From: Atopobiaceae bacterium
Lineage (GTDB): Bacteria; Actinomycetota; Coriobacteriia; Coriobacteriales; Atopobiaceae
Length of the DNA stretch: 64,000 nucleotides
NCBI GenBank assembly: GCA_017545665.1
Contig: JAFWKQ010000116.1
Location: 101,535-165,534 of the forward strand
Reading direction: 5' to 3'
Positions 38,968 through 47,494 of the stretch are shown piece after piece. The first letter of the stretch is position 1, and each line of letters opens with the position of its first letter. A program made the position numbers and the translations under genes. A model generated the notes under the pieces. That model was not told the DNA's origin, searched no databases, and saw only the letters and a program-made list of their open reading frames with translations.

Positions 38968-40401
38968 ATGGACAACGCCAGATACAAAGAGCTGTCGATC
39001 AAGGAATTCACGAAGGCCGCCGATGTGTACGACAGCGGCCACGCCGGCATCTACGAGATGTGCAAGGACGACTATCCGCCCATCTTGGACGAGCTGAATA
39101 AAGCAGACTTCGAGAATCTCCTCGACGTCGGCTGCGGCACGGGCCCGATGATCGAGCTGCTCGCTTCCGAGTTCCCGAGCAGACACTATACGGGGCTCGA
39201 TCTGACGCCAAGGATGATCGAGGTTGCGAGCGCAAAGGACATCGAAAACGCGTGCTTCGTGGTGGGAGATGCCGAGGATCTGCCGTTCGACGACGCGAGC
39301 TTCGATGTCATCATTTGCGCAAACAGCTTCCACCACTATCCCAACCCACAGGCGTTCTTCAACGAAGTCGCGCGTGTGCTGCGCCCCGACGGCAAGCTGG
39401 TCCTGCGCGACTACACTGCCCCTGCGCCCATCCTGTGGCTCATGAACCACACGGAGATGCCGCTTGCCAACCTCGTGGGCCACGGTGACGTGCGCGCCTA
39501 CACAACAGGCGAGGTGCGTGCGTTTTGCACGGCGTCCGGGCTCGTTCCAGTCACGCTGGAAGCCCAGAAGAAGTTTCGTCTGCACTTGGTCGCACGCAAG
39601 CCTGCAAGTTCCGAAGGCGAAAGGCTCCAGTTCGGCGACATCCAGGAGACGGCGCTCGTCACACTAGCCATACGGGCAAGCGAGACAGCCAGGTCGAACC
39701 CTCGCATCCGCGACGAAAAGGCGTCCGAGATCATTGACTCGCTGGGCGTGGACATAAGCAAGTACGACCCGTTCCTCTCGCACGAGGGCGTTGTCGCACG
39801 CACCATCATGTTCGCGGATGCGCTGCGCGCACTCATCGAGAGGTATCCCAACGCGGTGTGCATAAACCTTGGATGCGGTTTCGACGACAAGTTCACCCAG
39901 GTCGACAACGGTCGGATAGAGTGGTTCGATGTAGACCTGCCCGACCAAATCGCCGTGCGCCGCAAGGTCTTTGAGGACCGACCGCGCTGCACGATGCTCG
40001 AGGGAGATGCGCTCGAAGGCGCCTGGACGGAGCAGCTGCCCAAAGACCGCCCGGTTATCGTGACGATGGAGGGCGTGCTCGAGTACTTTACCAAGGAGCA
40101 GACGGCAACCTGCCTGCACATGCTCTGCGACTCGTTCGAACACGGCTGGCTCGTCGCCGAGATGAACTCTATGTTTATGGTAAGGCACTCCAGGCAGCAC
40201 GACGCCATCAAGAACACCAACGCCACCTTCAAGTGGGGTACCGACTCCGGCGAGGAGTTCGTCGAGCTCGAACCGCGCCTGCAGCTCATCTCGGAGGAAA
40301 GCTACAACGTTGAGATGCGCAAGCACACCCTGCGCGGCAAGCTCTTCGCCACGACGTTCGGCAAGAACGTGAACAATCGCCTGGCAGTGTTTGCGTGGTA
40401 A
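38968..40401 (+). CDS. Fused double methyltransferase (UbiE-like + LCM/PpmS-like)
   Basis: A 477-residue protein with two complete SAM folds. Residues 1-215 form a UbiE/Methyltransf_11 domain (LLDVGCGTGPMIELLA; DAEDLPFDDASFDVIICANS; RPDGKLVLRDY). Residues 220-477 form a leucine carboxyl methyltransferase-like domain (CINLGCGFDDKFTQ; DVDLPDQIAVRRKV; VTMEGVLEYF) close to the lone enzyme remnant at 25187. It lies 59 bases after the ABC pair and is likely cotranscribed. Two sequential methylations of an exported or imported metabolite are plausible but unproven. Confidence 0.85.
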   Translation: MDNARYKELSIKEFTKAADVYDSGHAGIYEMCKDDYPPILDELNKADFENLLDVGCGTGPMIELLASEFPSRHYTGLDLTPRMIEVASAKDIENACFVVGDAEDLPFDDASFDVIICANSFHHYPNPQAFFNEVARVLRPDGKLVLRDYTAPAPILWLMNHTEMPLANLVGHGDVRAYTTGEVRAFCTASGLVPVTLEAQKKFRLHLVARKPASSEGERLQFGDIQETALVTLAIRASETARSNPRIRDEKASEIIDSLGVDISKYDPFLSHEGVVARTIMFADALRALIERYPNAVCINLGCGFDDKFTQVDNGRIEWFDVDLPDQIAVRRKVFEDRPRCTMLEGDALEGAWTEQLPKDRPVIVTMEGVLEYFTKEQTATCLHMLCDSFEHGWLVAEMNSMFMVRHSRQHDAIKNTNATFKWGTDSGEEFVELEPRLQLISEESYNVEMRKHTLRGKLFATTFGKNVNNRLAVFAW

Positions 40402-40491
40402 GGCGACAACGGACGGGATTCAAGCGAGTCCGCCGTTATAAAGCTCGCGGTGGCTGTGGCCGAGGATGGTCTATATTTCCGTAACGCTGCG

Positions 40492-41679
40492 CTAGAAGAA
40501 CGGCTGTGGGTCGGGCGCGGCGGCATGCCCCCTTCGACTTTGTCGCGTCGCCTCCATGAACGTCTTGTTCGCAACCTGAGCGGGACGGCCGCACCACGCG
40601 AGCATGGTGCGAAAGTCCACGCGCTCGGAAAGCTCGGGCTCGACGCGTTTCATAAGACGCCCCACCTCCGCACCTCTCCCCACCACGGTTGCATATAAAA
40701 CCAGCAGATGCCACGAGTCGGCATCAAGCGCATTTGCAAGCGTCTCAACACCCTGGTCGTCGCAGGCATATAGCCAAGTCGACAGAGCGTCAAGCTCTCG
40801 CCGCAAGCGCATGCACTCTTTGGAGATGGCCTTGCAGTGATTGCCTTGTGCCGAGCAATAAAACAGCAGAACCACGCCAGCAATCAGCGAGAGAATGAAG
40901 CCCAGCGGCCATATGAAGGCCACCGACACCCAAACGCACACGCCACAGAGACACACGCACAGTATAGTCGCCCACCTCAGCAACGCCTTCTTGGACTCCA
41001 ACTCCGCATCCTCGTCGAACCTCTGGGCGCGGATGGCATCGGCACTTGCGTCTTCCAGCTTCCGCAGCACATGGCGATAGGTGTTCGGAGCGCTCTTCGC
41101 CGCTTCCACGAGATGGGAAAACACGAGGAACTTGGCCCCATCGGGCAACTCGCCGGACAGCTTTGGCGGATTCCAGAGTTGCGTTGCCTCCAGATCGGCA
41201 AGGTCAACAAGCACATCAAATATGGCGAGATCCAACGAATCATGCACCAACGCACGTCTTTGGGTGTGGATAAGCAGGACGTCGTCGCTCAGGGTTGGGT
41301 ACTCCGACCTGTTACGAAGGAAGTTTTCCAAGTAGGGACTCTTCCCTCTTACGATTTCGGCCGGGGCCATCTCGACTACCCTCCGGGAAATGAGATGGGC
41401 AATTGAGGCGCTAAGGGCACTGTAGGCCAACGCATGTGTCGAGATCGCAAATCCTGCAACGAGCGGGTGCACGCTTACTTGTGGGAGATCCGTCTCTGGT
41501 GATCGCACATCCGGCGCTGGGTTTTGCGTGTTGGCAACTGTCCCAAGCATGTGATCATACCAACGCTGAACCGCATCTACGGAATGACTCCGGTCATAGT
41601 CGTGACGCAGACGCCAAGCCAAACCAACGCATACCGCAAGCGAGCCCAATAGCCCAGCAACAACGAGCACAAAAACCAC
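40492..41679 (-). CDS. Membrane protein of unknown function (three transmembrane segments)
   Basis: A 395-residue protein starting at ATG 41679. One transmembrane helix lies at the N-terminus (VFVLVVAGLLGSLAVCVGLA), followed by a soluble region of about 210 residues, a pair of helices (ATILCVCLCGVCVWVSVAFI and LGFILSLIAGVVLLFY) and a helical cytoplasmic tail with a long charged segment (CMRLRRELDALSTWLY). I recognise no enzyme motif; the layout recalls DUF2207-like membrane proteins. A 157-base piece of its 5' end is duplicated at 60418-60574. The stop is 90 bases from the methyltransferase gene, converging. Confidence 0.65.
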   Translation of the reverse strand: MVFVLVVAGLLGSLAVCVGLAWRLRHDYDRSHSVDAVQRWYDHMLGTVANTQNPAPDVRSPETDLPQVSVHPLVAGFAISTHALAYSALSASIAHLISRRVVEMAPAEIVRGKSPYLENFLRNRSEYPTLSDDVLLIHTQRRALVHDSLDLAIFDVLVDLADLEATQLWNPPKLSGELPDGAKFLVFSHLVEAAKSAPNTYRHVLRKLEDASADAIRAQRFDEDAELESKKALLRWATILCVCLCGVCVWVSVAFIWPLGFILSLIAGVVLLFYCSAQGNHCKAISKECMRLRRELDALSTWLYACDDQGVETLANALDADSWHLLVLYATVVGRGAEVGRLMKRVEPELSERVDFRTMLAWCGRPAQVANKTFMEATRQSRRGHAAAPDPQPFF

Positions 41680-41874
41680 GCCGCGACCTCCAACTCAAGC
41701 CCATTGAGGCTCCTTAAGCCTACATCTGCAGCGAAGTATACCCTTACGACGATTCATTCAGAAACTCATATATGCGCTTTGCCCCAAGCCTACGCGCGTG
41801 AGGACGTTCAACGACTGGCAGATTGCCCAGACGGACGACCCGAGGCAAAGGGCCATCCCCATTTACATTCTCAG

Positions 41875-42423
41875 CTACATCCGCGCAATGATCTTAGCAA
41901 AGTTGACCTCGAAGCCGGGAAGCACCTCGGCAGGCACGGTCTGCGAGAACGCGTAGGCGTCCATCACTGCCTCGGTGGCAAAGCGATACGCAAGCACGCG
42001 CTCGCGCTGCGGGTCGCAGATCCAGTACTCCCGCACGCCCGCCTCGCGGTAGAGGTTGAGCTTGGAGATGTAATCCATCTCGGGATTGGACGGCGAGACG
42101 ACCTCCACCACGAAGTCGGGGGCTCCCTCGCAGCCGCGGTCGGAGAGCTTGTCCCTGTCGCACACGACCGAGATGTCCGGCTCGACGAATGTGGTGTCGT
42201 CGGCGAAAAGGTTCACCGCAAAGGGCGCAGGATAGACCTTGCACGACCCGCCGTGGGCATCGATGTGGTTCCCGAGCTTCTTGTCGAGCTCATGTACGAT
42301 CTCCTGATGCGTCCTGCTCGGCGAGGCGAGGTCCCACAGCTCGCCGCCAATCAGCTCGGCACGCACGCCTTCGGGCTGCGCCCAGTAGTCCTCGGCAGCG
42401 CAGCTTTGCTTAGGCGACGGCAT
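41875..42423 (-). CDS. Uma2-family putative endonuclease (DUF820)
   Basis: A 182-residue protein started at ATG 42423 with AAAGGGGAC upstream; an open extension to 42507 lacks homology. The family's PD-(D/E)XK-like core is visible: FVEPDISVVCD near residue 85 and DFVVEVVSPSN near residue 108, followed by KLNLYREAGVREYWICDP. Uma2 proteins are common in cyanobacteria and actinobacteria; their DNA target is unknown. It is a single gene here with no methyltransferase partner, so it is not an obvious restriction system. Confidence 0.85.
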   Translation of the reverse strand: MPSPKQSCAAEDYWAQPEGVRAELIGGELWDLASPSRTHQEIVHELDKKLGNHIDAHGGSCKVYPAPFAVNLFADDTTFVEPDISVVCDRDKLSDRGCEGAPDFVVEVVSPSNPEMDYISKLNLYREAGVREYWICDPQRERVLAYRFATEAVMDAYAFSQTVPAEVLPGFEVNFAKIIARM

Positions 42424-42566
42424 AACGTCCCCTTTCCGCGAATGTGAATCCCAACTCCACGCATAAGTATAGCTGTCCACCACCTTCAAACGCCCAGGCG
42501 AAACCAACGAGTGCCCTGGCCCTTTTGGCCTTTGCTGTCCTAGCTACTCAAATTCCACGTCTCGCT

Positions 42567-42681
42567 ACAGTTCACGCCCCCGCACCAACGCCCGCCCGCA
42601 TGCGGCTCCACGCCCACTTCGCTCGCTCACATCGTGAGTCGCCGCTTGCGGGCCTGGCGCGGGCGCGGGGGCGTGAACTGT
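42567..42681. repeat. 115-bp imperfect hairpin element (family H)
   Basis: ACAGTTCACGCCCCCGC (42567-42583) pairs perfectly with GCGGGGGCGTGAACTGT (42665-42681); further inside CCCGCATGCGGC faces GCCGCTTGCGGG, and the centre has GCTCAC / GTGAGT. It occupies the gap between the Uma2 gene and the toxin-antitoxin operon. The remainder of this gap shows nothing coding. Confidence 0.85.
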
Positions 42682-42722
42682 AACCACGTCTCCCCTCCTC
42701 ACGATGCAGACTTTGTATAGCA

Positions 42723-42761
42723 TTGACAGCATTTTGTAAAGCATATATGCTTTACAAAATG
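42723..42761 (+). promoter_or_regulatory. Consensus promoter overlapped by a 32-bp perfect palindromic operator
   Basis: TTGACA (42723-42728) and TATGCT (42746-42751) are spaced by exactly 17 bases. The perfect palindrome CATTTTGTAAAGCATA plus its complement spans 42730-42761, centred on the -10 box. Binding of the antitoxin here would block RNA polymerase, the usual autoregulation of toxin-antitoxin operons. Confidence 0.88.
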
Positions 42762-42788
42762 GCACTGTGTCATGAAAGTGAGATCACA

Positions 42789-43175
42789 ATGGCTACAGCA
42801 ACCGTGCCCATGGCCCAAATCAATGTGCGCATCGAGAGACCGTCAAAGGAGGCCGGCGACAAAGCACTCGCTCGTGCCGGCTTAACCCCCTCGCAAGTGG
42901 TTCGCGAGCTTTGGCAGAACCTTGCCGATCAGGAATCGCCGGAAGACGCGGTGGCCCAAACCGAACAACGGGTCCGCGATGCCACGACCGCTGTAGAACC
43001 CTCCCCCATTGAGGAGCGGCTCTTCGCCTTGGACCGTATGTACAGTCGCTTTGCTTGCTTCGGCGAGACCTGGGGCTTAGACGTGTCTTCGTTGCCAGAC
43101 GACTCCCAAGACGATCTTCGCGCCTCCGTCCGCAGCGAAAAACAGATAGCTCGCTCACATGAGGACACGCTATGA
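42789..43175 (+). CDS. RelB/DinJ-like ribbon-helix-helix antitoxin
   Basis: A 128-residue protein started at ATG 42789. PMAQINVRIERPSKEAGDKALARAGLTPSQVVRELW is the family's ribbon-helix-helix DNA-binding segment. The remaining 80 residues are acidic and poorly conserved and should wrap the toxin. It overlaps the toxin gene by four bases (ATGA), so the pair is coupled. An upstream palindrome over the promoter fits autorepression by this protein. DinJ-type antitoxins usually pair with YafQ/RelE toxins, so the PIN partner here is uncommon. Confidence 0.83.
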   Translation: MATATVPMAQINVRIERPSKEAGDKALARAGLTPSQVVRELWQNLADQESPEDAVAQTEQRVRDATTAVEPSPIEERLFALDRMYSRFACFGETWGLDVSSLPDDSQDDLRASVRSEKQIARSHEDTL

Positions 43176-43666
43176 GCGCCAAGACTTTGAATATCGTCTG
43201 TGATACCAATGTGTGGATCGACGCCTTTATTCCTTCACGCCAACATTGTGCGGTCGCGCGCGAGCTCCTTGTTTGTGCTACAAGCCAAGGTCATAACCTC
43301 CTCTACTCCGGACATTCCCTTGTCGACGTGTTCTATGAGGTAAACCGTGAGGCAAAGCAGTGGTTCCGATGCTCGGGCGTGGAAGTTGACGAAACGCGCG
43401 CACATGCCGCACGCGCACATGCGTGGTCGTGCATCGAGGACATTCATGAAGTGGCGACTGCCATAGCCTGCGACGAACCAGCCGTTTGGTATGCGCTCAA
43501 GCTTCGCGCGCTCAACGAAGACCTGGAAGACAACTTCGTTCTTGCAGCCGCCCAGCGCATAAGCGCAGACTATCTTGTGACCTCTGATGCCCGCCTGCGC
43601 CACAACTCCAACGTCGCCACTCTTTCGCCTGAGAACATGCTCACGGTGCTCAAGGAAGGGTTGTGA
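43172..43666 (+). CDS. PIN-domain ribonuclease toxin
   Basis: A 164-residue protein. IVCDTNVWIDAF carries the first metal-binding Asp, GHSLVDVFYEV the conserved Glu region, NEDLEDNFVLAAAQ the central acidic pair and LVTSDARL the last Asp, so the VapC-like active site is complete. It should cleave a structured RNA when released from its antitoxin. The start overlaps the antitoxin stop. A long hairpin follows 49 bases after the stop. Confidence 0.85.
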   Translation: MSAKTLNIVCDTNVWIDAFIPSRQHCAVARELLVCATSQGHNLLYSGHSLVDVFYEVNREAKQWFRCSGVEVDETRAHAARAHAWSCIEDIHEVATAIACDEPAVWYALKLRALNEDLEDNFVLAAAQRISADYLVTSDARLRHNSNVATLSPENMLTVLKEGL

Positions 43667-43714
43667 CATCAGAAGCTTTAGGCTGCGTGGCATAACGGGA
43701 ACGTAGTGCCACGG

Positions 43715-43794
43715 TAGGCTGACCGAAAACTCGTGAAGGAGCGGTGTACCGTTAGGAGATACCCCCTAACGGCACACCGTTTTCGGACAGCTTA
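43715..43794. repeat. 80-bp two-part hairpin (family G, complete)
   Basis: Outer arms TAGGCTGACCGAAAAC (43715-43730) and GTTTTCGGACAGCTTA (43779-43794); inner arms CGGTGTACCGTTAGG (43742-43756) and CCTAACGGCACACCG (43765-43779). It ends 36 bases from an aldo/keto reductase stop. The right half alone recurs at 53634-53666 beside another aldo/keto reductase gene. Confidence 0.85.
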
Positions 43795-43830
43795 GCCCCT
43801 CCGGCACCCGCCCTCAGCCACGTCATTGGG

Positions 43831-44820
43831 CTACTTGGCCGCGTGGCCACCAAACACGTCGAAGGTCATCGTATCGAGCTTGGCGTCGATGGCCGCGATC
43901 TCCTCTGCCGTGATGGGCACATTCGCCGCACCGAAGTTCTCGCGCAGGCGGTGCAGCTTGCGGGTGCCTGGGATGGGGATGATGTGCGGGTCCTTGTTGA
44001 TCATCCACGCGAGGCTGAGCTGGCCCATGGTGCAGCCCTTCTCGTCGGCCATGGCGCGCAGCAGGTCGAGTAGGGCCTTTGCCTTGGCGTAGCCCTCCTC
44101 GGTGTACTGGGGCATGCCCTCGCGGAAGTCCTGCTTGCCCTCGAACTTGGTGCTGGGGCTATAGGCGCCGGTGAGCAGACCGTTTGCCATCGGGGAGAAG
44201 GCCACGTAGGAGACGCCCAGCTCCACGCACGTGGGGAAGATGGGCTCGTGCCAGCGGGCGACCATGGAGTAGCGGTTCTCGATGGCGGTGACAGGGGTGA
44301 CGGCGTGGGCGCGCCTCAGGTACTCCTCGGTGGTCTCGGAGATGCCCCAAGCGCGGATCTTGCCCTCAGCGATGAGCTTGCCGAACTCCTCGGCCACTAC
44401 CTCGGGCTCCACCTTGGGGTCAATGCGATGCTGGTAGTACAGGTCGATGGTGTCCACGCCCAGCTTGCGCAGGCTCTCCTCGCAGCTGGCGCGGATGGTC
44501 TCCGGGCGGGAGTCCAGCACGAGGTTGTTGTCCTTGTCGTGGTGCACGCCCATCTTGGTGGCGACTACCACCTCGTCGCGAAAGTCGCGGATGGCCTTGC
44601 CCACCAGCTCCTCGTTGTACGAGATGGAGCCGTCGGGCTTGACGCCCACGTAGGCCTCGGCCGTGTCGTAGAAGTCGTAGCCGATCTCGTGCGCAGCGCG
44701 CAGCGTCTGGATGGCCACATCGTCGTCGGTCGGGTCGCCAGACGCATGGCTAAAGCCCATGCAGCCCAGGCCCACGGGGCTCACGTACAGGTCGCTCTTT
44801 CCAAGTTGCAGCTTTTCCAT
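43831..44820 (-). CDS. Aldo/keto reductase
   Basis: A 329-residue NADPH-dependent oxidoreductase with the TIM-barrel family pattern. YDFYDTAEAYVG gives catalytic Asp and Tyr, VVVATKMGVHHDKD the Lys, and IDLYYQHRIDP the His. IPIPGTRKLHRLRENFGAANV binds the cofactor phosphate. It resembles YakC/pyridoxal reductase-like AKR13-type enzymes. It probably detoxifies aldehydes or reduces ketones; the substrate is unknown. GAAAGGATGC lies before the start. It is a lone gene. Confidence 0.92.
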   Translation of the reverse strand: MEKLQLGKSDLYVSPVGLGCMGFSHASGDPTDDDVAIQTLRAAHEIGYDFYDTAEAYVGVKPDGSISYNEELVGKAIRDFRDEVVVATKMGVHHDKDNNLVLDSRPETIRASCEESLRKLGVDTIDLYYQHRIDPKVEPEVVAEEFGKLIAEGKIRAWGISETTEEYLRRAHAVTPVTAIENRYSMVARWHEPIFPTCVELGVSYVAFSPMANGLLTGAYSPSTKFEGKQDFREGMPQYTEEGYAKAKALLDLLRAMADEKGCTMGQLSLAWMINKDPHIIPIPGTRKLHRLRENFGAANVPITAEEIAAIDAKLDTMTFDVFGGHAAK

Positions 44821-44931
44821 TGGTGCATCCTTTCTCGATGTGCTTTACCCTCTACCAAAGATGATACCTGCAACAAGCCGCGTCTCGGCATGCGTCCTCG
44901 GACATCGAGTTTGCGTACCGCGCAACCTATG

Positions 44932-44973
44932 TGGAACGGGGGACGTGTTTTTCGTTCCACGTCCCCCGTTCCA
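44932..44973. repeat. Family E palindrome
   Basis: TGGAACGGGGGACGTG (44932-44947) pairs perfectly with CACGTCCCCCGTTCCA (44958-44973) around a T-rich loop. It lies between the aldo/keto reductase start and the NmrA-like remnant. Confidence 0.9.
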
Positions 44974-45011
44974 GCCCCGCGCGCTATTCAATCTGTCCTG
45001 TTTGAGTCTTC

Positions 45012-45522
45012 TTACTTGTCCTTCGAGTGACGCTCGCCAATCTGGAACTCGTCAGAGTGCTCGAACATATACTTGACGGTAATGGGATCGTCGCCAGTGA
45101 GCTTCTTGAAGTCATCGGTGAACTTGTCCATCTTCCCCTCGCGAATGGCCTGTGCGAAGGTAACCATGCCGTCAGAGCTAAACGGTGCCTCCGACCCCTT
45201 TTGAAAGACACCGTCGGTGGTGCGGGGCACACCCATGGCGTCAAAGATCTGGTAGTTCTCCTCATCGGTGACCTCTTGGTAGGTCACGCGGTTGCCAGTA
45301 GCCTCGTTGCCGTTCTCGATGAACTGGCTGATGGTCATGAGCTCGGGGCCGTTGATGTCGAGCGCCGCCTCGTGGTACTCAGCTCCGCGGAAGAGCGCGT
45401 AGGCCACGGCCTTGGCGCAGTCCTTGCGCGATAGCGAGCGCCGTGTGGATGCGGCCGTCCTTCCCGGGGCTGCCGTTGATTGGGTGGCACGTGAAGCGCG
45501 ATGGCAAGCCCTTCTCAACCAT
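45012..45522 (-). pseudogene. C-terminal remnant of an NmrA-like NAD(P)-binding oxidoreductase
   Basis: The part from KDCAKAVAYALFRGAEYHEA through ALDINGPELMTISQFIE to the stop matches the second half of NmrA/SDR-a5 proteins. Just upstream the homologous stretch INGSPGKDGRIHTALA lies in a different frame, so there is a frameshift near 45435. The N-terminal Rossmann half with GxxGxxG is absent; only about 20 residues precede it, starting at ATG 45522. A truncated and frameshifted remnant downstream of the AAA+ ATPase gene. Confidence 0.75.
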
Positions 45523-45537
45523 CGCCGCTCCCTTCTC

Positions 45538-46782
45538 CTATAAATCCAAGCTCCGTTGGCCCAGCAGGAAATCCTCAAGGCCGATTACCAGGATGCCGTC
45601 CTCATCATGGGCCGGCATGAGTGCGTCGCGGACGACGAGGATTTTCCGGAACGAGTCGTTGACCTTGAGCAGAGACTCCTTCTCTTGCTCCTCCTTGCCA
45701 GGGTCGTCGATTCCCTGAGCAACCTGCACGTACCAGCGGGAGCTGCCCCGCGTGGCGACAAAGTCGACCTCGAGCTGCCGCTCGACCCTCTTCCCGTCCC
45801 TCTGCTCGCGAGAGCGCACCATACCCACGTCGACTGAGAGGCCGCGGCAGCGCAGCTCATCGTACACGACGTTTTCCATGAGGTGGTTCTCGTCGAGCTG
45901 GCGGTAGTTGAGTCTTGCGTTGCGAACGCCCACGTCGCAGGCGTAGTACTTGGCAAGCGACTGAAAGTAACGCTTGCCGCGTACGTCATAGCGTTTCGCG
46001 GCGTCGAAGAGGAAGGCGCTCTCCAGGTGTGCGAGATAAACGCGGACCGTGTTGTCGTCGATGCGCGATCCTTTCACGGAGTGGAGGGTGTTCGCGATTT
46101 TGGAGGGGTTGGTGAGCGAGCCTACCGAGGAGCATAGGTCGTCGAAGATTCGATCCAGGTCGTCACGCAGTCGCACACCATGGCGTTCAACCACATCGTC
46201 GAGGTAGACCTTGGCCACGAGGTTCTGCAGATACGAAGCTCTCTGCTCGTGATCCGGCCTCGTTAGCAGCTCCGGCATGCCACCGTAGAGAAGGTAGTCC
46301 CGCATGGCACGGGAACTGCCAGCATGGGCACTCACGAACTCGGAGAACGAGAACGGTCGCACACGCACCTCGTCACCGCGGCCTCGGAACTCGGTGAGCA
46401 CGTCGGTGGAGAGCAGACGCGAGTTAGACCCCGTCACGTAGAGATCTAGGCCATCAAGTCGTAGGAGCCCGTTCACGAGCGGCGTGAAGTTCTCGATGAG
46501 CTGTATCTCGTCGATGATCGCGTAGGTGTGCCCCACCGCGGCCATGGCCGCAAGTCGGTCATAGAGCCTCCTCGGCTCGAGGTACTCTTCATCGCGCACG
46601 TCATCGAGAGCTATGGTCACCACGCGCTCCTCCGGTACCCCGTTCGAGAGAAGGAATCTTCTGAAGAGTTTGTTGAGCAGAAACGACTTCCCACACCTTC
46701 GCACCCCAGTCACAACCTTGACGGAGCCGTTGTCCATACGGTCGACGAGCTTTTTGAGGTATATCGGACGCTCTACTTCCAT
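45538..46782 (-). CDS. AAA+ ATPase of the AAA_14/DUF4143 type
   Basis: A 414-residue protein started at ATG 46782 (MEVERPIYLKKL) with AAAGGGGAGG upstream. KVVTGVRRCGKSFLLNKL is Walker A, YAIIDEIQLIE Walker B, LYVTGSNSRLLS sensor 1. The FSFSEFVSAH segment and C-terminal VERQLEVDFVATRG, with a nuclease-like EVDF core, are hallmarks of this ATPase family. Function is unknown; members are scattered in anaerobes and often found as orphans or with toxin-like genes. A fragment of a relative lies at 33332. It seems intact. Confidence 0.85.
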   Translation of the reverse strand: MEVERPIYLKKLVDRMDNGSVKVVTGVRRCGKSFLLNKLFRRFLLSNGVPEERVVTIALDDVRDEEYLEPRRLYDRLAAMAAVGHTYAIIDEIQLIENFTPLVNGLLRLDGLDLYVTGSNSRLLSTDVLTEFRGRGDEVRVRPFSFSEFVSAHAGSSRAMRDYLLYGGMPELLTRPDHEQRASYLQNLVAKVYLDDVVERHGVRLRDDLDRIFDDLCSSVGSLTNPSKIANTLHSVKGSRIDDNTVRVYLAHLESAFLFDAAKRYDVRGKRYFQSLAKYYACDVGVRNARLNYRQLDENHLMENVVYDELRCRGLSVDVGMVRSREQRDGKRVERQLEVDFVATRGSSRWYVQVAQGIDDPGKEEQEKESLLKVNDSFRKILVVRDALMPAHDEDGILVIGLEDFLLGQRSLDL

Positions 46783-46860
46783 TCCTCCCCTTTCACGAAT
46801 GCCTCTATTCATTCTATTCAAAGTTTACTGGCATATGTCTGTAAATCTTGGCTTAAATTC

Positions 46861-47256
46861 ATGAGAAAGGGAACTTCCGCAGCAACGGGACGGCAATCAG
46901 CAATGAGGGCCAGCCCTACCCTATTGCACAGAAAGTACGCGCGCGTGGTTAGCCTCTTTACGCAGGAGACCGGACTATCCCACGATGATGCACTTCGGCT
47001 CTTCGTGGCCGGCGAAGAGGTGCCCGTAACGGTGCGGGAGTTCTCCATCCTACACAAGCCGCTCTCGTACCCTCGGAAGACCTTCACCCGAGTTCAACTC
47101 ATGAACGAGTTCTGGGAGGCCGACTCCACGAGCGGCACGCGCACGGTTGACGTGTACATGGCCAAGCTGCGCCAAAAGTTCGCGCACTGCGAGGCCTTCG
47201 AGATTGTGACCGTGCACAGCCTGGGCTACAAGGCGGTGCTTCATGGGCAGGCGTAG
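46861..47256 (+). pseudogene. Chimeric remnant: DUF3791 start joined to an OmpR-type response regulator end
   Basis: The frame from ATG 46861 (DUF3791 homology from 46903) reads LLHRKYARVVSLFTQETG and LSHDDALRLF, the start of the small DUF3791 family. It then changes in frame to VTVREFSILHKPLSYPRKTF and RTVDVYMAKLRQKF, the winged-helix DNA-binding end of a response regulator, finishing with VTVHSLGYKAVL. The receiver domain is gone. This is another deletion junction between two unrelated genes. The product would be a lone winged helix with a foreign N-terminus, so a residual DNA-binding role cannot be excluded. Confidence 0.75.
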
Positions 47257-47341
47257 GCGCGACCCGCAGCTGGGCAGGAGTCTCTTCTTTGCTCCTTAAT
47301 AGACTCTTCTATGTTGTGTTAGCGGCAAGTAGGAGGTAGAC

Positions 47342-47494
47342 ATGCTTGAGCGTACGGCATACGGGATGCTTGTCTCATGGATGCGTGAGGGGAAGCCTGT
47401 TCGCTATCTCCCACTCTACATGCTTCCGCTCGTCGCACGGGAGCTCTCGAAAGGCTCGCTGGACGGGGTGGTCGCCCAACCGCCCACATGGTAG
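47342..47494 (+). pseudogene. 50-codon frame with a strong ribosome binding site; probable remnant
   Basis: TAGGAGGTAGAC precedes ATG 47342, so translation is likely. The peptide (MLERTAYGMLVSWMREGKP, then RYLPLYMLPLVARELSKG) begins somewhat like orphan AAA_14 ATPases but stops after 50 residues. It may be the 5' end of a lost gene. Confidence 0.35.

Noticed and set aside
41875..42423. Restriction-modification system
   Set aside because: The Uma2 gene has no methyltransferase or specificity partner nearby.
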